A stretch of 64,000 nucleotides of DNA from Gorsachius magnificus (taxonomy: Eukaryota; Chordata; Aves; Pelecaniformes; Ardeidae), in the NCBI GenBank assembly GCA_034008185.1, contig CM067086.1, forward strand, positions 66,386,286-66,450,285. Reading direction: 5' to 3'. Made by a program: the position numbers and the translations under genes. The notes under the pieces are model-generated. The model worked only from the letters and a program-made list of their open reading frames with translations. It searched no databases and was not told where the DNA came from. This document shows, one piece after another, positions 35,186 to 48,262 of the stretch (the stretch's first letter is position 1; every line of letters starts with the position of its first letter).

Positions 35186-38092
35186 CCGGGAGCAGCTTCT
35201 CAGCCCCTCATTTTCCACTGAGACAGTTGTGATGAGGTTTCCAGAGCACGGTGCACATGGGCATGCTGAGCTGCTTTTCGTGGTGTCTCAGTGGGAATGG
35301 GATGGCTGGAGGGAGCTTGCCCTCTGCCTAAGTGCTGAGCTCTTCAGAAGCCAGCCCTGACCCTGGCAGCCTTGCTGGCCTGGGGCTGGGGCACGGAGCC
35401 TCTGTGCACCTTCGAAACTTCCCCAGCCACTGCCTGAAAAAAACGTTTCCTCCTTCGCTGGTGAGTTAGTAGCGTTAATCAATTGATGCTTCTAAGACAA
35501 TGTGTTGACAGAAAATGCTGTTTACCAGATAAATATTACTAGCGCCCTGTGGGCATTTTCAATTCAAACGTGCTATTCCCTGCAGGGACTGACTTGTGTC
35601 ATTGCTACAGTGTCATTGCTGTAGAGCTGATGAGACGGCCGTCAAATGCTTTCCACCACCAAGAAACCAATACTTGTCATCAGACAATGTGCTTTCCCAA
35701 TCAGTTGTTGGGTTCTCTATAGCCGATCCCTCCCTACGTCACAAGCTGGGCCTCCAGAATTGCAAGAGTCTTCTAAGAATCACGAGATGGTTTTATTCTG
35801 TGAATGCTACTTTTAGCCTTTAGCATGTGTTCGGGCCATCTCCTGGAAAGTGTTTTCTTTAAGACCATAAGGACTACAGATTTTTTTTCTTAAAGTGAAA
35901 GTGCTGGATAGAGCGGCACATCAGGAGCTTGGGTTTCGTGTAACATCAGGGAAGATTTGCAGTAAAATCACAAGAGTTGGCAACGGAAGGGTTTTCTTTC
36001 GGAAAGGGCCGGCACAGCTCGACATGCAGACGTTCCAGAGAGCAGCTCCTTCGCTGGTGCAGCTCCAGCTCTGCTGATGCCAAGGAAAGGATGCAAATTT
36101 ACAGTCGCTGAGGATCTGCCACCCTCAGGCTCATTGCCCGTCCATCTCTGCTGCGTTTTAAGGACCACAGAGAAGTGTTAGCTGCTGTGGCGCCTTGCTA
36201 GAGACACAGGCTGGTTAGTGAGCACAGCCGTTAACTGGATCCTCAGAGAGCTGCCCTCGGCATGCTGGAGAGGAGGGAAAGCTGAACCCCCTTTCTTCCT
36301 GCTCTTCACTTTGGGGGTGGCTGGTGCACAAAAGGAAGTCCTCGGGCTTCTGTTCAACACAACAGTCCAAATAGGGAGGGAAAGATTTCAGCGTGGAAAG
36401 CTTGTGCCTTTGCACCAGCTTTTGCATCCAAACAAGCTCGGTCTGTGCCTGCTCTGTTGAGTCAGGCTTTCAGGGCACCTGGAAAAGAAGGCAGAGACAA
36501 AGATCCTGGCTTGCTTTTAGGAGCCGACCTTGAGAGCCTGGGCTTGGGGGAGTCCCCCTCTGTTTTGGGGATGGGATGGCTGCTGTGCTGCAGGGACTGC
36601 CTGCTGCACTTTCCCTGCTGAAATACCACATCACAGCGCTTCCCGGGGTCAGCCCGGCAGCGTCCATCCAGCCGGCACACAGAAAGCACAGCTTTTGGAA
36701 AAGCGAATATAATTTTAAAGTTGGCCTCAGAAGCCTCCATCTAGTTTTCAGGGTTCCAGAATGTTGTTTTATTAGGATTACAGTCTTGTTCTTCTTAGGT
36801 TTCAGCAGGCGTTTATGACTGTTACAACAGGAATGAAAAGTTGGGGCTGGAATCGGCATCGCTTTCTCCTGCCAGGCGCAGGGTTCACGGTGGAGGCCAG
36901 ACATATGTCTTTCTCCCACAGATGCTACTTTTTTTTCTGGATGGGGAGGTGAGCTCTGTCCTCTCCCTGGAAGAGAGGGCTGGCAGCAGTTTGGGGTGAG
37001 ACGTGGGGGCTGCACGGGGGGGCCCATCTACTGAAGGTAATTGCCCTGTTGGTTCACACCATTCCCTTCTGCCCTTTGCAAAGAGGAGACCCTGGCAGGT
37101 CTGCAGGGAAGGTCATGTTTGTGTAGGATGCTGTAGCCTTGTGTTGTTCCTGTCTCCTTTCTCCCATGCCCCATGGAGACATTTCCTTGGAGGCTCTGAG
37201 GTTAGCAGAGGGGGTTGGTGAGGGAGAGAGCACTTCATGGCCAAATCCATCTGTGCCTACAGACTTTTCCCCCTCTTTTTTTTTTTTTTTTTTCCCCCCC
37301 CCCCCAGCATGCATTATTCCAGACCTGGTACCATTCATTTATCCATATTTCTCTCCACGCAGATCAAACCTCTCCTCAAGGGCTCCTGAGCCAGAGAGGG
37401 GTTCTCTGCCTCTGCAAAGCCCATGCTGTCTACACGTGAGAGGCACAGGCAGGAAGGTGAAGGTAAAAGCAGCCCTCACCGGCCACCACAAGACCCCTGC
37501 TACCCTTCTAGGTCTTGTGGCTGTCCTGGTTTGGGGACCTAAATCCTCCACATTTTCCCCAGAGCTGAAGGATTTCAGCCTGCTCAAGGAGCTCAGCTTG
37601 GGGGGAAGAACTCAGCCCTCTTCTTGGGTAATTTCTGGCTACAGGATAGTTGGGCCTTCTGCACGGTAATAATTAGCAGACAGATCCTGCTGACTCAGGA
37701 AACTCATCTGAGGGTTTGTTTGTGTGTTTGTTGTTTTTATGAGAAGGTCCATATGCCTTTCAGATTTTGTTATTTTCAGAGCGCTGATGATCTGAGGAAC
37801 AGAACGAAGAGTTGACATCATTGGTTGTTTTCTTGGCCTGCCTTAAATAGCAGATGTAGGTTGGTAGAAGGGCTACAGCTCGTTACTTTATACTGGTGGA
37901 ATTTGATGAGTTTTATTGCGAAGACGACAGGGCAGCTCATGACAGCTCTCAACCCAGGGAGAAAAGAGAAGGCTTTGTCCCTGGCAAGTGCTGATCGTCC
38001 ACCAGTGCACCTCTTCATGTGTTGGATCATATCCAAGGAGCAATAGGGGAATTTCTGCATGTAGGTAAAGTTTATGAGTCTTCCTGTCTGAA
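35186..38092. other. Unique noncoding DNA, GC-richer
   Basis: The sequence is moderately GC-rich with long overlapping frames on both strands (up to 185 codons at 36470-37027, minus). These lack domains and are dominated by Pro, Ser, Arg and Lys, as expected from composition. A two-copy 14-base tandem lies at 35596-35623 (gtgtcattgctaca). No gene is called. Confidence 0.45.
37276..37305. repeat. T18-C12 homopyrimidine tract
   Basis: Eighteen T are followed directly by twelve C, forming a 30-base pure pyrimidine strand with adjoining C/T-rich flanks. Such tracts can adopt triplex or i-motif structures in vitro. No gene context is visible that would indicate a function. Confidence 0.95.
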
Positions 38093-38121
38093 TGCGTGCG
38101 CGTGTGTGTGTGCGTGCGTGT
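38093..38121. repeat. Alternating (TG/CG)n run, Z-DNA-prone
   Basis: Twenty-nine bases alternate strictly between pyrimidine and purine (tgcgtgcgcgtgtgtgtgtg, continuing cgtgcgtgt). The run includes five CG steps. Alternating CG/TG is the classical sequence class for left-handed Z-DNA. Confidence 0.9.
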
Positions 38122-41100
38122 AGAGGAATGAGGGTGTCTAGCACAACACTTAGTCAAAATCCAGTTTCACCAGTGGGATAAGACAGATCAAGCACCGTCT
38201 GAATATGTTCCTCAGGGTCTGCCCCTACAGCTTAGACACTGTGTTTATGGCATACACAGTAACTGCCAGAGCACATGGTATGTGATTTACTCTGAACCCC
38301 TGAATCTGACCTGGATTTTCCAAATCAGAACCTTGTTTTACATCTTAAGATAACAGCACCTAGTAATTCATGCATTGGCTGATCTCTGGGGCAGTTCTAG
38401 TTCAATGCTGGCTTCTTTCTAGGGGATGGAAATCCTATCTAACATGTAGTGCCTGTTACTCTGAAATGTGCGCTCACTCAAGCTGTTTAAGAAATGGGCA
38501 ACAGAGTTTGAGCCACAACTTTATCAGCAGAGAGCACAGATATTCTGCTCTAAGTGCTTGCTAAGTCATGTTCCTTCTTTCAGCACTCTCCTCCTCCTGC
38601 TGAATAACCCCTATTTAGTGTTGTTTTTATCAGGTTTTTGAGATTAAGTCTCTCTCCCTGTTGCTAGCTGAGCTCCCCAAGAATGAGAGCCTCATTTTAC
38701 AACTGTTTCTAACCTCATCAGAATGTGGCTTCAGACTTTTGGTGTTCCTCTTGAGGTCCTGTTTGTGAACCCTGCTACTGTGATCCTTAGAAATCTTCCC
38801 CGTCCTGGCCACGCTTGCCAGCATTGACATTTCATTTAATCCATCCCTCTACTGTCATGATGTTGTCCCCTGAGGTGACTCCTCCAGGTCTTTGATCCTG
38901 ATTTTGCCAAGCCAGGCTGCCATAGCTGACCTTTGCCTAGTTAGTCCTCCTCTATCCTGACCAGCCTTTTCACCTCTTTTCCCCTCTCATCCCAGTTTGA
39001 ATTAATCTCATTCAAATATGAATGAACAGAGAAGTCTTAAGGAAGAACCACCAGTGCCCTGTACAATGTCAGTGACTGTAGTAGGATGTTGTATTAGTCC
39101 TGGAGTGATCTTGTGGCTCGCATATCATTTCCTCAGGTATGATATTCTGATCTTCCTGATATTGATGATGTCTTTTAACTCTGTGCCCCAGCAAATTTGG
39201 TTAGAAATACTCCTATATTTTGCAGCAGCACCAGTAGAGGCAGTGTTAAATGCAATCGTCCCACGGCTGATATTGAGAATTCCTCCAGGAACCTCCCTTC
39301 AGTTCAGTTATTCTCTCAGTACAACTTGCTATCATCTCCATTTTAGCCAATTTATTATCCCTCTTGCAACACTTGTCTTATCCTTATCTTCTCCAGTTTG
39401 ACTAGTAATTTCGTGTGGTAACATATCAAGGTTTTACCTAATATTTGGGTAGAAAAACCTGCTATTACTATACCTAGACTGAAGTTTGCCCCTATGTCAT
39501 GTGTTGCCACAGCTTTCTTTATCCTTTACCCAGTGTTTCTTCTGAGGCAAGTATTAATATTGGTACCGGTGCTATAAGCCTATGAGTGATCAAGTTGATT
39601 TTTTCTCCTTAAATCAAGGCACTCTGTTTTCTTTTCTCTGAGGTATCAGTTTCAATATAATAACTCTTATTTCCAGATTTGCAATTCCATATGCTTCTTC
39701 TTTTGGTATTCAGAGCTGGATTGACATCGTTTCCTCCCGGCTCAAGCACACTCCACATTTCAGTTTTACCTGGATGAGTGACTTCTGTATTTCTCCTAGA
39801 GGGACCGCTGCATGCTCCATGTTCTGGGATGTACCAAATGCAGCTGAAAAGATGGAATTTTAACTTTGTACACACGCAGCATTTGACTTCTACCTTGACT
39901 GTGCAGTCCTGCCTTAGATACAGGGGGGTTCTGCAGTCAGTCAATCTCTCTTCATCATGTCCACTGTCACTAAGCTTGTGCGTGGAGATTTTGCTGGAAC
40001 AGGCTCACATATATGGACATAACGTGGTTCTAGTTGCTCCATGTTTAGAGAAGGAAGCCTTTCACTTCCTGCTAAAGAGGCGTTTTAATATCTGGGGGTT
40101 TCATATATTTCAAGCCAAGTACATGAAAAGTCTGTTACCCTTCCAGAATACACTGCATAAGGAAGACAAACCGATGTTAATTTGAAAGTGTGGCTGAAAT
40201 AAGCCTACCTCCTCCTCAGGCCTCCCTAGATGATAAGGTGGGGTTTGTTGTGAAAGGAGGGACTTTTTGTCATGAACTGGCAGAGAGGATGGCTGAGATC
40301 CAGTGCAGCCCTTCTGCAGACACGCAGAGGACTCCGTACCCAGTATCAATATACTGGAGTTACCACAGAAGCACAGGGATGTTACCCCTAATTGTTGAAA
40401 CTTTGTATGTTGGTTTATTTTTTGTCAGCAGAGGAAAGCTCAAGAAACTAGATCTGAAGGAGATGACCTTCTCAGCTGAAGGAATTATGACTTTCTAGAA
40501 AGGATGAAAAATGTCTAAACTTTTGCCAGGTTATTAACATCTTCCAAGCTAATTTCACACGGAAGCGTGGCTCCAAGCATGCCGCAGGTGCCAGGCCTGG
40601 AGTCTCGCATGATCCTTTCAGGTCATCAGCATCGCATGAACCCTGCACCTCTCCCAGTAATGGCCATGAGCTGACAAACCCAGTGTGTCCTCAGCTTTTG
40701 TGGGTGCTTTCTGTGAGGATGTGGTTTTCCTCACTGTAAATTTTTTTCCAAACAATCCTAAAAAGGAGAATCCTCTAAGCACGGAAGGTGGCCTCAGATT
40801 GGAAGTGAAATTCAAATTTTGCTATCCACTTTTTTAGCTCTCTCTTTCTCTTCTAGAGTTACACTTTGCAAATCTTCGCCCTGCCTGGGAAGCGGTGCTG
40901 TGGACCCCGGCTCTGTGCAGTCACACCATTCAATTTGTACACAAGTGCGAACAGCAGATTTACAAACGCTTGTAATTTGGTTGCATTTGGGGACGTTTTC
41001 ATGTGACAAGTGCAAGGTCTATTCTTTATCCAGAGGCTCCCTTGCTGGCAATTTTCAAGCCCTTGTTGCAAAGAATTAGGACACTGGAACATTTCAAAGC

Positions 41101-44100
41101 GAAGGGCTCAGGGATTGTTCAAGAAAACCCTTGAGCAGTGTTTGTTCCCCAGACCTCCTTCTCTCAGACAGGTAAGTCATTCTGGCTGATATTAAAAAAA
41201 ATAAATAAAAATAATCCTCCCCACACAGAAACCAACCCTGAGGCCCCTGATTACCATGAGTTATTTCACCCATATGGCTGGAGTAGGGCAACATTTTAAG
41301 CCACTAAAGCCACATTCTTCAAATAGGAAGTATTTAATAATCTTTATAATAGACAGTAGTGCTATCTCTGCCTTTAACAAAGCTTTTGTTCTGCTAAAGC
41401 TTATTCACAGGCTTCGTTCTGAGAATATATGTAAGTGTTGGCAGGACCAGTGACCCATGTAACTGTAATGCAGTGGGTTGCTATAAAACAAGTGAGAAAT
41501 CTAAGGTTTTATTCTGGCAGTCTTAGTGGAGGTGAAATCAGTGAGTCTGCTAGCTGGAGCTATGGGGGTTTAGTAGGAAAAAATCCCCACTTGTAATTTG
41601 CCCATTAGGAAATTTGCTGTAGAAAAGTAATTTTTACAAGAACTGGAGGAAACCTCTACATTTTTTTTCCCCAATTTGTTAAGGTTTTTCCATTTTTTCT
41701 GTTTGATTAAAAAAGAGAAAAAAACCCCAACCCAGTTATTTAATGTATTTATTTTTGACTTCCTTTTTTTTCTGGAAACATTTAGTAAGGAAGTTATTGT
41801 TTGTGTTACTTTCTTAGAGTGGGAGAGGGTTAACAAGTGAAAGTTTTGTTTTTTAAATGTGAAAAGAAAAACCTTTAAAAGCAAGATTAAAGCAAGTTAA
41901 AAAGTTTAAGATTTTTAAAAATCAAAGTACTCTCTCTTATACGTATTTTTTAAACATCACGCGCTCTCGGGGAGGAGTAATTTTTTTTCTAAGAGAAAAG
42001 GAAACATCTCCAACAATTCTCAAATTAAGATGCTCAAAATTTTATTTTTCCATGAAGCCCTTCATTTTGAATTAAAAAAATCCTCATGTGGCTGAAAAAA
42101 ACCACTTTAAGATAAAATAGTTGCCTTCAATAAATCCCAGATTTTCAACGAAGAAACTTCAAAGTCTGCTTAGTTTAACTATTTAAGGTGTAAAATACAG
42201 TGTAGTGAAATTGAGGGTGGCAAAAGTTGACCTTAAAAATTCGCTCAAATCTCTTGCCATCTGACTTTTCCTTCCAGGCTATTTAAACACTTAGCTAAGA
42301 TATGAAAGCAGAAGGGTTCTTCTGTGCTCAGAGAAATGGGAGTGACAGTGAGTGATTTTATAGGAGGTGCTGAACCTGCTTAATCTGTCTTCTGTTCGGA
42401 TTTTAACAGGCTTTGTGAAGTTTTATTTATGTATTTGCTTGTTGTTCTCCCTGGTTGTTTCAAAGGCAAACCAAAGAGACGGAGAGAGATTGAGGTGGCC
42501 TGAGTCGGCCCAGGCAGATGTTTGCTTATCAAAGCCATGATTTTGCAATACTATGCTATCTCTCCCAACAACATCCCTCGCCAGGGTCCAGATGAATGGG
42601 GGTTGTGCCCTGGGCCCAGAGCCTTGAAGGAAAAGGTGAATGTCCATTTTGCATATCCCATTTGTGTGCTAAATGGCCATGGTATCTTAAATAGGGCTAC
42701 AGTGGCAATTAAAATAATGAGATACATAAAAGACACCTGCTTTAAATAAATACAGTAATCTGCCCAAAGCTCCCTGAAAGGACTGGTATTCAGGGAGAGC
42801 CCTGAACCTGCATACATACCTATGCTTAACAACATAATCATTAAAGAACAGAAACCTTTCCTTCTAATCCCCCTCATACAAGACAACATGTGGATGTTAG
42901 CATATTTGGACTGCTTTGCATTCCTTCTTGCCTGCTTTTGAGAACATACTACATTTTAAAACTTGTTGGGTTCTTTCATGTTTTATTTGACCCTATGTAA
43001 TTGCATTCCTGAAGGAATAACAGGCTCCCACAGTGATTTATACCCTGTATTAAATGTCAGTTTTGAAGAGACACAGTTAGCAGTTTGGTTTAACCTCCTG
43101 CCTTCCTATGTAAGTTCAAAACTGAAGTGGAGCTCAGGATCCAAGGGGAAAAGTAAAAAGATGAAAATGGACTTAGAGGCAGCCTGGAATGAGATGTATG
43201 CGGTCCTGGCCCTGCACCTTTAGAAGCCACCGGAATGAGATTCCATAAAGCCATCTCTGTTTTTAACTGTAATTTGTATACTTCATTGCTGCCCTTGACC
43301 AGTCATGAAGGCTGTAAATTAGCACCACGAAACGCTCTGCTTTCTCCGGGCAGACAACTGCAGCGTCTCCAACAACGGGCCAGAACATTTTTCCTGCAAA
43401 ATCAACCAAATCAAGCAACAAACCAACCCCCAGTGGGTTTGGCATGTGTCCCAATAAGAAGGTCAGCAAAATAAATTGTCCTTGTAATTAAGAGTTGCTC
43501 CTTTGTTTTTATGTGTTTAACTGTGCATAAATAGCAAAGCAGGATAGGTATGTTATTACTGTTTTAAATATTTCATTCCCTTTGTAGATTTCCTTACGAC
43601 ACAGTTAACAACTGCTTAATCATATGTTATGACCTAATTATGGGGGATTCAGTTAAATAAATCTTGATGTAATGGTATATTCTTGATGTAATGGTACTCT
43701 GATGGCTGCTTTTATGTGCATGTGTGCATTTAAATGTGAAAGTAAATGCAGCCTACATTAGGAGCTGACACATGACTTAAACGGTCATTATCTGTAGAAC
43801 CACTGGTGAAACAAGTTACAAGGAGACTACTTTTAAGCAAGAATACTGTACATAAAGCCCTATTTCCTACAGCCAGGAAATGAACATCCTAGCGATCACG
43901 TTCTTTAACGTGCAACTGTAATCTTTCATTTCCCAGAAAGGAGATTTAGCTGGAGCCTCTTAAAGGAGGATTCTGTTTTCACACTGAGAGCAATAGATTT
44001 GATCCATCACAGTTTTTGCTCAGATTAGTTTTCCCTAAATAGGTTTGGAAAAGGTATTTAAATTAATGCAAAACTTTTGTAGGATCAGGCGAGGGGACCA

Positions 44101-45700
44101 CTGGTAGTTATTCTGACATAGGCAACTGACTGTAGTTTTTCAGCTGAAGTAATTTGGGGCATTTCCATTGCCTTCTCCAGAGCCTCGGTTGTCTGTCAGA
44201 TGAATGATGAGTACGGATCTGCTCTGCTGTTTGCCAGGTGGGAAGGCTGACAGTGATTTTATTTTGAAGTGAAAAATGTGGGTGATAATGTTTTCTTAGG
44301 GTTAGATTTATCTTGCCAAAGACAGGTGTCTTAAAGTCATGGAATAAGTTGCCCTCTGGAAATGCATATCTCTGTTGACTATTCAGGGAGCTAATATGAC
44401 CATCTTAGACCTGATGCTTGCCTTTCAGGTAGATAGGGTTAGGTAAGATGAATCCTACCATGTGATGTGTACACGGTGCTGTGTATCAGCTTCCCGACTT
44501 CTAGATGTGCTGCCAGATCACCGTAAATGTTTGTGCCTTGATGTGAGAGACTCTAGGATAGGTCCTTCACCAGCTAAATACAGCTGGAAGGCAAGAATTT
44601 CATGGTAATCTGAGGGTACAAGCTGATGGGGTGCAATTAATATCTCGGGAACATAAGATGAGATTTGCCTTTTGCAGCTTTGGACGGCAGAATGAGAGGT
44701 ATCCATCCCTGCTCTTGGCACACTTTATTGTCAGTGGAGGGAAGTAGTCCTGTCTAGTGGGATTGTTCCTGACAGCGTTATCAGTCCAAAGTCAAAGGAG
44801 CAAGTCTCAAACTTGAATGCCTGTGTTTCATGGCTACAAGACGTGGTTCCCCTACACTCACTACCTACAGTAACTGTCCAACCTCAGGATGACGAATATC
44901 CTGTCCTAACCCAATTAGCATTTCCCCTGTGGTCCTTACTTGCCCATTCGTGCTACCAAGCCGGGACCGCAGGCTCCACGGGCAGAGCATTATCCATTCA
45001 TGCATAAACTGAGAGCAGAGTTCAGCTCTGCCAGTTATAGAGTGGGAAAACTTGAAGATGAACTTGAGTTAAGGCCCTCATTCCACGGGCTCAACAAACC
45101 TGTGCACATGCACACTGTGGCATGGCTCTTTGGTTAATATGTGACTCAGGTGGTGAAGATGTAGAGGTTATACCCTGGGTATAAATGTTAGCCCCTTTGG
45201 TAGGTTTGCTTGAAGAAGGAGGTTAACCAAGAGCAGAAAAAGAATCTTAAACCAATGTGAGTAGAGAAAAATCAATTCCTAATCGGCATCAATGTATCAA
45301 CATGATTTTACTTATTTGCACCCAGCCCTACAGCCAGTACTTGGCCTCAGTAATAATAATTAGGAATTAGAGAACTTGTTTTCTCAAATCTTTTAGAAAA
45401 TATTAGTATTTTCCAGCCATTCAAGACACTAAAAGCTAAAACAACACCAGCAGAGGGAGACAAACCCTGTTATCAGTCCAGCCCAGTCCAGGAAGACCTG
45501 TAGGATTCACTGCTTCTTTATAGGAAGCTGAACTGGAAACCTGAAGGAAAAACACCTATTGAGAGACGTGTGCCATTAATGTCTGCACATGTTTAATAGC
45601 ATAAACTTAGGGATAAAGGAAGCTCTCTTAAAAAAAAAATCTCTTGAAACTAAATGTTTCATTGGCCTGAAATAAAACGTTTCATTTATTTTTGGTGGGT
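38122..45700. other. Unique noncoding DNA, no gene recognised
   Basis: Long repeat-poor region. The block 43480-44060 is AT-rich, repeat-free and looks like conserved regulatory DNA. The block 38880-39990 gives interrupted minus-strand frames that I could not assign. AT-rich segments at 41600-42130 carry many short A/T tracts. No exon, RNA gene or CR1 copy is supportable here. Confidence 0.45.
43662..43696. repeat. Two-copy 16-base repeat, period 19
   Basis: The string tcttgatgtaatggta appears twice, starting at 43662 and 43681, and the copies are identical. It lies inside the candidate conserved block 43480-44060. Confidence 0.85.
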
Positions 45701-45730
45701 TGCATATGTGTGTGCATGTGTGTATGCATA
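45701..45730. repeat. Alternating purine-pyrimidine run
   Basis: Thirty bases alternate strictly (tgcatatgtgtgtgcatgtg followed by tgtatgcata). The run is mostly TG and TA/CA steps without CG, so it is less Z-prone than the run at 38093. Confidence 0.85.
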
Positions 45731-46620
45731 AAATACATCATTAAAAATGCAGTTATGCTAAAAAAAATTATTTCAGATGAAAAATCAGAACATTTAAGAA
45801 AGATTCCCCCAAATGTTCTTGCCTTTTTCTGACTCTTTTTTCCTTTTCATGGAGGATAAACTGTCACTGGACTTGACGCAAGTAAACCTTTAGGCTTGAT
45901 CCCTGTGTTTTCCGGTGAATGGGATAGCTATTTGAAAAATTTTAATCAGACCAAATTGTGGTGGTTGTCCTCAGGTAAGAAAGCAACCCAGACTTCCATG
46001 AGTAAGTTCATTTTAATGCCATTTGAAAATAAATTAAAATAATGAAGAAACAGAATGACAAAAGCTTTCTCAAGGTGTAAATGGCAGAAGATACTGCCTC
46101 AGGTTGGCTCAGGCCCTGTCTCTGCAAGAGTGGGAATGGAGTAAAGACGGGAAGAAAGATCTGAAAATGAACAACTGTCTTCTGCTTTGTAGTACAATTT
46201 TTAACCTTTTCATGTTCTGTTAGGTTGTGAAGCAATCTTGGTTTTCTTGAGACCATAGGATGGAGATTTCTGTCACCGTTGAACGATTATATTTGTATTT
46301 TCTTCACTGGTCAGAGAGGTTGGTTTTTACTCCTCTAGCTGTATGTCTAAGAGGATGTTTGTCTTGAACTGATGAATATGTGGAGAAGCCTCCCCTTGTT
46401 TGTGTATGTTGAATATTGCATGTGCTGATGAGGGGGCAAATGGCTTTTATGGCAAAGGATTGCTTGCAATGGCAGGCAGCTGTGATGTATTTTTTAAAAA
46501 GCAATTCCATTGTCCTTTGCACTGGAGGTGAACTGGATGGGTTGACACAACTGGTACTAGCAGAGATGGGGTTCAACATCCAAACCCTGCATGTGCCATG
46601 GGATTGCATTACCCATTTCA
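45731..46620. other. Unique noncoding DNA before the CR1 cluster
   Basis: No gene or recognised repeat. The sequence is AT-rich with short frames only. Confidence 0.5.
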
Positions 46621-46623
46621 AGA

Positions 46624-47373
46624 GAATCATAGAATGATAGAATGCTTTGGGTTGGAAGGGACCCCTAGAGGTCATCTAGTCCAACCCCCCTGCAGTGAGC
46701 AGGGACACCACTAACTAGATCAGGTTGCTCAGAGCCCCGTCCAACCTGGCCTTGAATGTTCCCAGGGATGGGGCCTCCACCACCTCTCTGGGCAACCTGT
46801 TCCAGTGTTTCACCACCCTCATTGTAAGGAATTTCCTCCTTATATCCAGTCTAAACCTACCCTGTTTTAGTTTAAAACCATTACCCCTTGTCCTGTCACA
46901 GCTGGCCCTACTAAAAAGATTTTCCCCATCTTTCCTATAGGCCCCCTTTAGCTATTGAAAGGCAGTAATCAGGTCTCCCCTCAGCCTTCTCTTCTCCAGG
47001 CTGAACAACCCCAACTCCCTCAGCCTGTCCTCATAAGAGAGGTGCTCCAGCCCTCGGATCATTTTAGTAGCCCTCCTCTGGACCCGCTCCAACAGTTCCA
47101 TGTCCTTCTTGTGCTGAGGGCTCCAGAGCTGGACGCAGTACTCTAGGTGAGGTCTCACCAGAGCAGAGTAGAGGGCCCGAATCACCTCCCTCGACCTGCT
47201 GGCCACGCTTCTCCTGATGCAGTCCAGAATACGGTTGGCCTTCTGGGCTGCCAGTGCACATTGCCAGCTCATGTCCAGCTTTTCATCCACCAGCACCCCC
47301 AAGTCCCTCTCGGCAGGGCTGCTCTCGATCCTTTCTTCCCCCAGCCTGGGGGGGACCTTGTTGGCCAATGTTA
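46624..47373 (-). repeat. CR1 LINE, 5'-truncated, well preserved
   Basis: This non-LTR retrotransposon copy spans about 750 bases. On the minus strand it keeps the C-terminal part of the ORF2 reverse transcriptase protein. From about 47368 a frame runs 138 codons and shows family segments such as [53 protein letters not shown] and [14 protein letters not shown]. It ends at an in-frame TAG (46952-46954) where the family usually has Tyr. Beyond that single stop the same frame stays open to the natural end of the protein, including RFRLDIRRK and HWNRLPREVVEAPSLG. The 3' tail follows, with the reverse complement of GGTTGGACTAGATGACCTC and short ATTCTATG-type repeats at 46624-46645. It is inactive because it lacks the 5' two thirds (endonuclease and most of the reverse transcriptase). 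The low damage suggests a fairly young insertion. Confidence 0.95.
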
Positions 47374-47850
47374 GCCATCAGTGCATGCTCTGTGAACATT
47401 GTAGTTCTGTGTGTTTCCTGCAAAACTCTTATTTTGAGCAGTGCATGGGGGGATGATGTGCATGGTTGTGCCTACGAGGTCCAAGGATCTGAGGTGGGGG
47501 AAGCCCTCTCAATCAGATGATGTTCATGCTGGCTGGGTCTGCAGGCATCACTTCCAGATAGGACAGGATCTACTTGTATTGGAGTCCCATGTCTCTTATC
47601 TGGAGGAAAGCTTTTGAATGGGGTGCAGACATGTCATTTTATAGCATGAACCATAAGAGAAAACATGTGAAGGGGGATAGGTCTGTAAAAATCGTCCTTT
47701 AATTAATTGTCTAAATGGAAATAAATGTGTATGCCTTCAAATGCGCTGTCACTATAGATAAAACCAGCAGTAAAAATCTCTGGGATTTTCTCTTTCCCTA
47801 CTGTGCAACAAAGATACTTGTGATAATTTTGATGGGTACAAACATATACC
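47374..47850. other. Unique spacer between two CR1 copies
   Basis: No gene or repeat is recognised between the younger minus-strand CR1 and the older one that follows. Confidence 0.5.
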
Positions 47851-47854
47851 AGTA

Positions 47855-48262
47855 GGGAAAGGGGCAGAGGGGACCTTGAGAGATCATCCGTCCCTCTACC
47901 ACAAGGCAAGATTTGCCAGGTCTGAGCCATTCCCAGCAAATCTTTGCCTCAACAGTAACAGAGAGTCTGTAGCTCCTTGGCTAATTTACTCCAGTGCTCA
48001 CCTGTCCTTCCTCTTAGGAAACGTGTCTAATGTTTGACCTAAATCCTCCTCGCTGCAATTTAAACCCATTATTTCTTGTCTTATACCCAGTGGACATGGA
48101 GAACAATTTATTACCTTCCTATCTGCAACAACCTTTTACATAGTTGAAGGCTGTTATCATGTCTCCCCCTCAGTCTTTTCTTCTCTAGACTAAACAAACC
48201 CAATTCTTTCAATCTTTCCTCATAGGTCATGTTTTCTAGACCCCTGATCATTTTTGTTATGG
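47855..48262 (-). repeat. Older CR1 LINE 3' fragment
   Basis: The plus strand carries the reverse complement of a CR1 3' region in diverged form. It begins 'gaccttgagagatcatccgt', passes through 'aaacccattatttcttgtct' and 'agttgaaggctgttatcatg', and ends near 'gacccctgatcatttttgtt'. The last parts encode, on the minus strand, remnants of the KMIRGLE/EERLRELGL/KRLRGDMITAF region. Divergence is clearly greater than in the neighbouring copy at 46.6 kb. Confidence 0.85.

Noticed and set aside
36470..37027. 185-codon minus-strand reading frame
   Set aside because: GC-richer DNA with overlapping frames on the other strand, no recognisable domain and an arbitrary start.
38880..39990. Interrupted minus-strand frames with glycoprotein-like composition, suggesting an endogenous retroviral remnant
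   Set aside because: No reverse transcriptase, protease, envelope cleavage or immunosuppressive-type motif, no flanking LTR pair and no primer-binding site are visible. The frame breaks can be ordinary noncoding DNA.
45444..45462. CTCF-like motif (ccagcagagggaga)
   Set aside because: The important GGC part of the core is changed to GGA. A single weak match in 64 kb is expected by chance.
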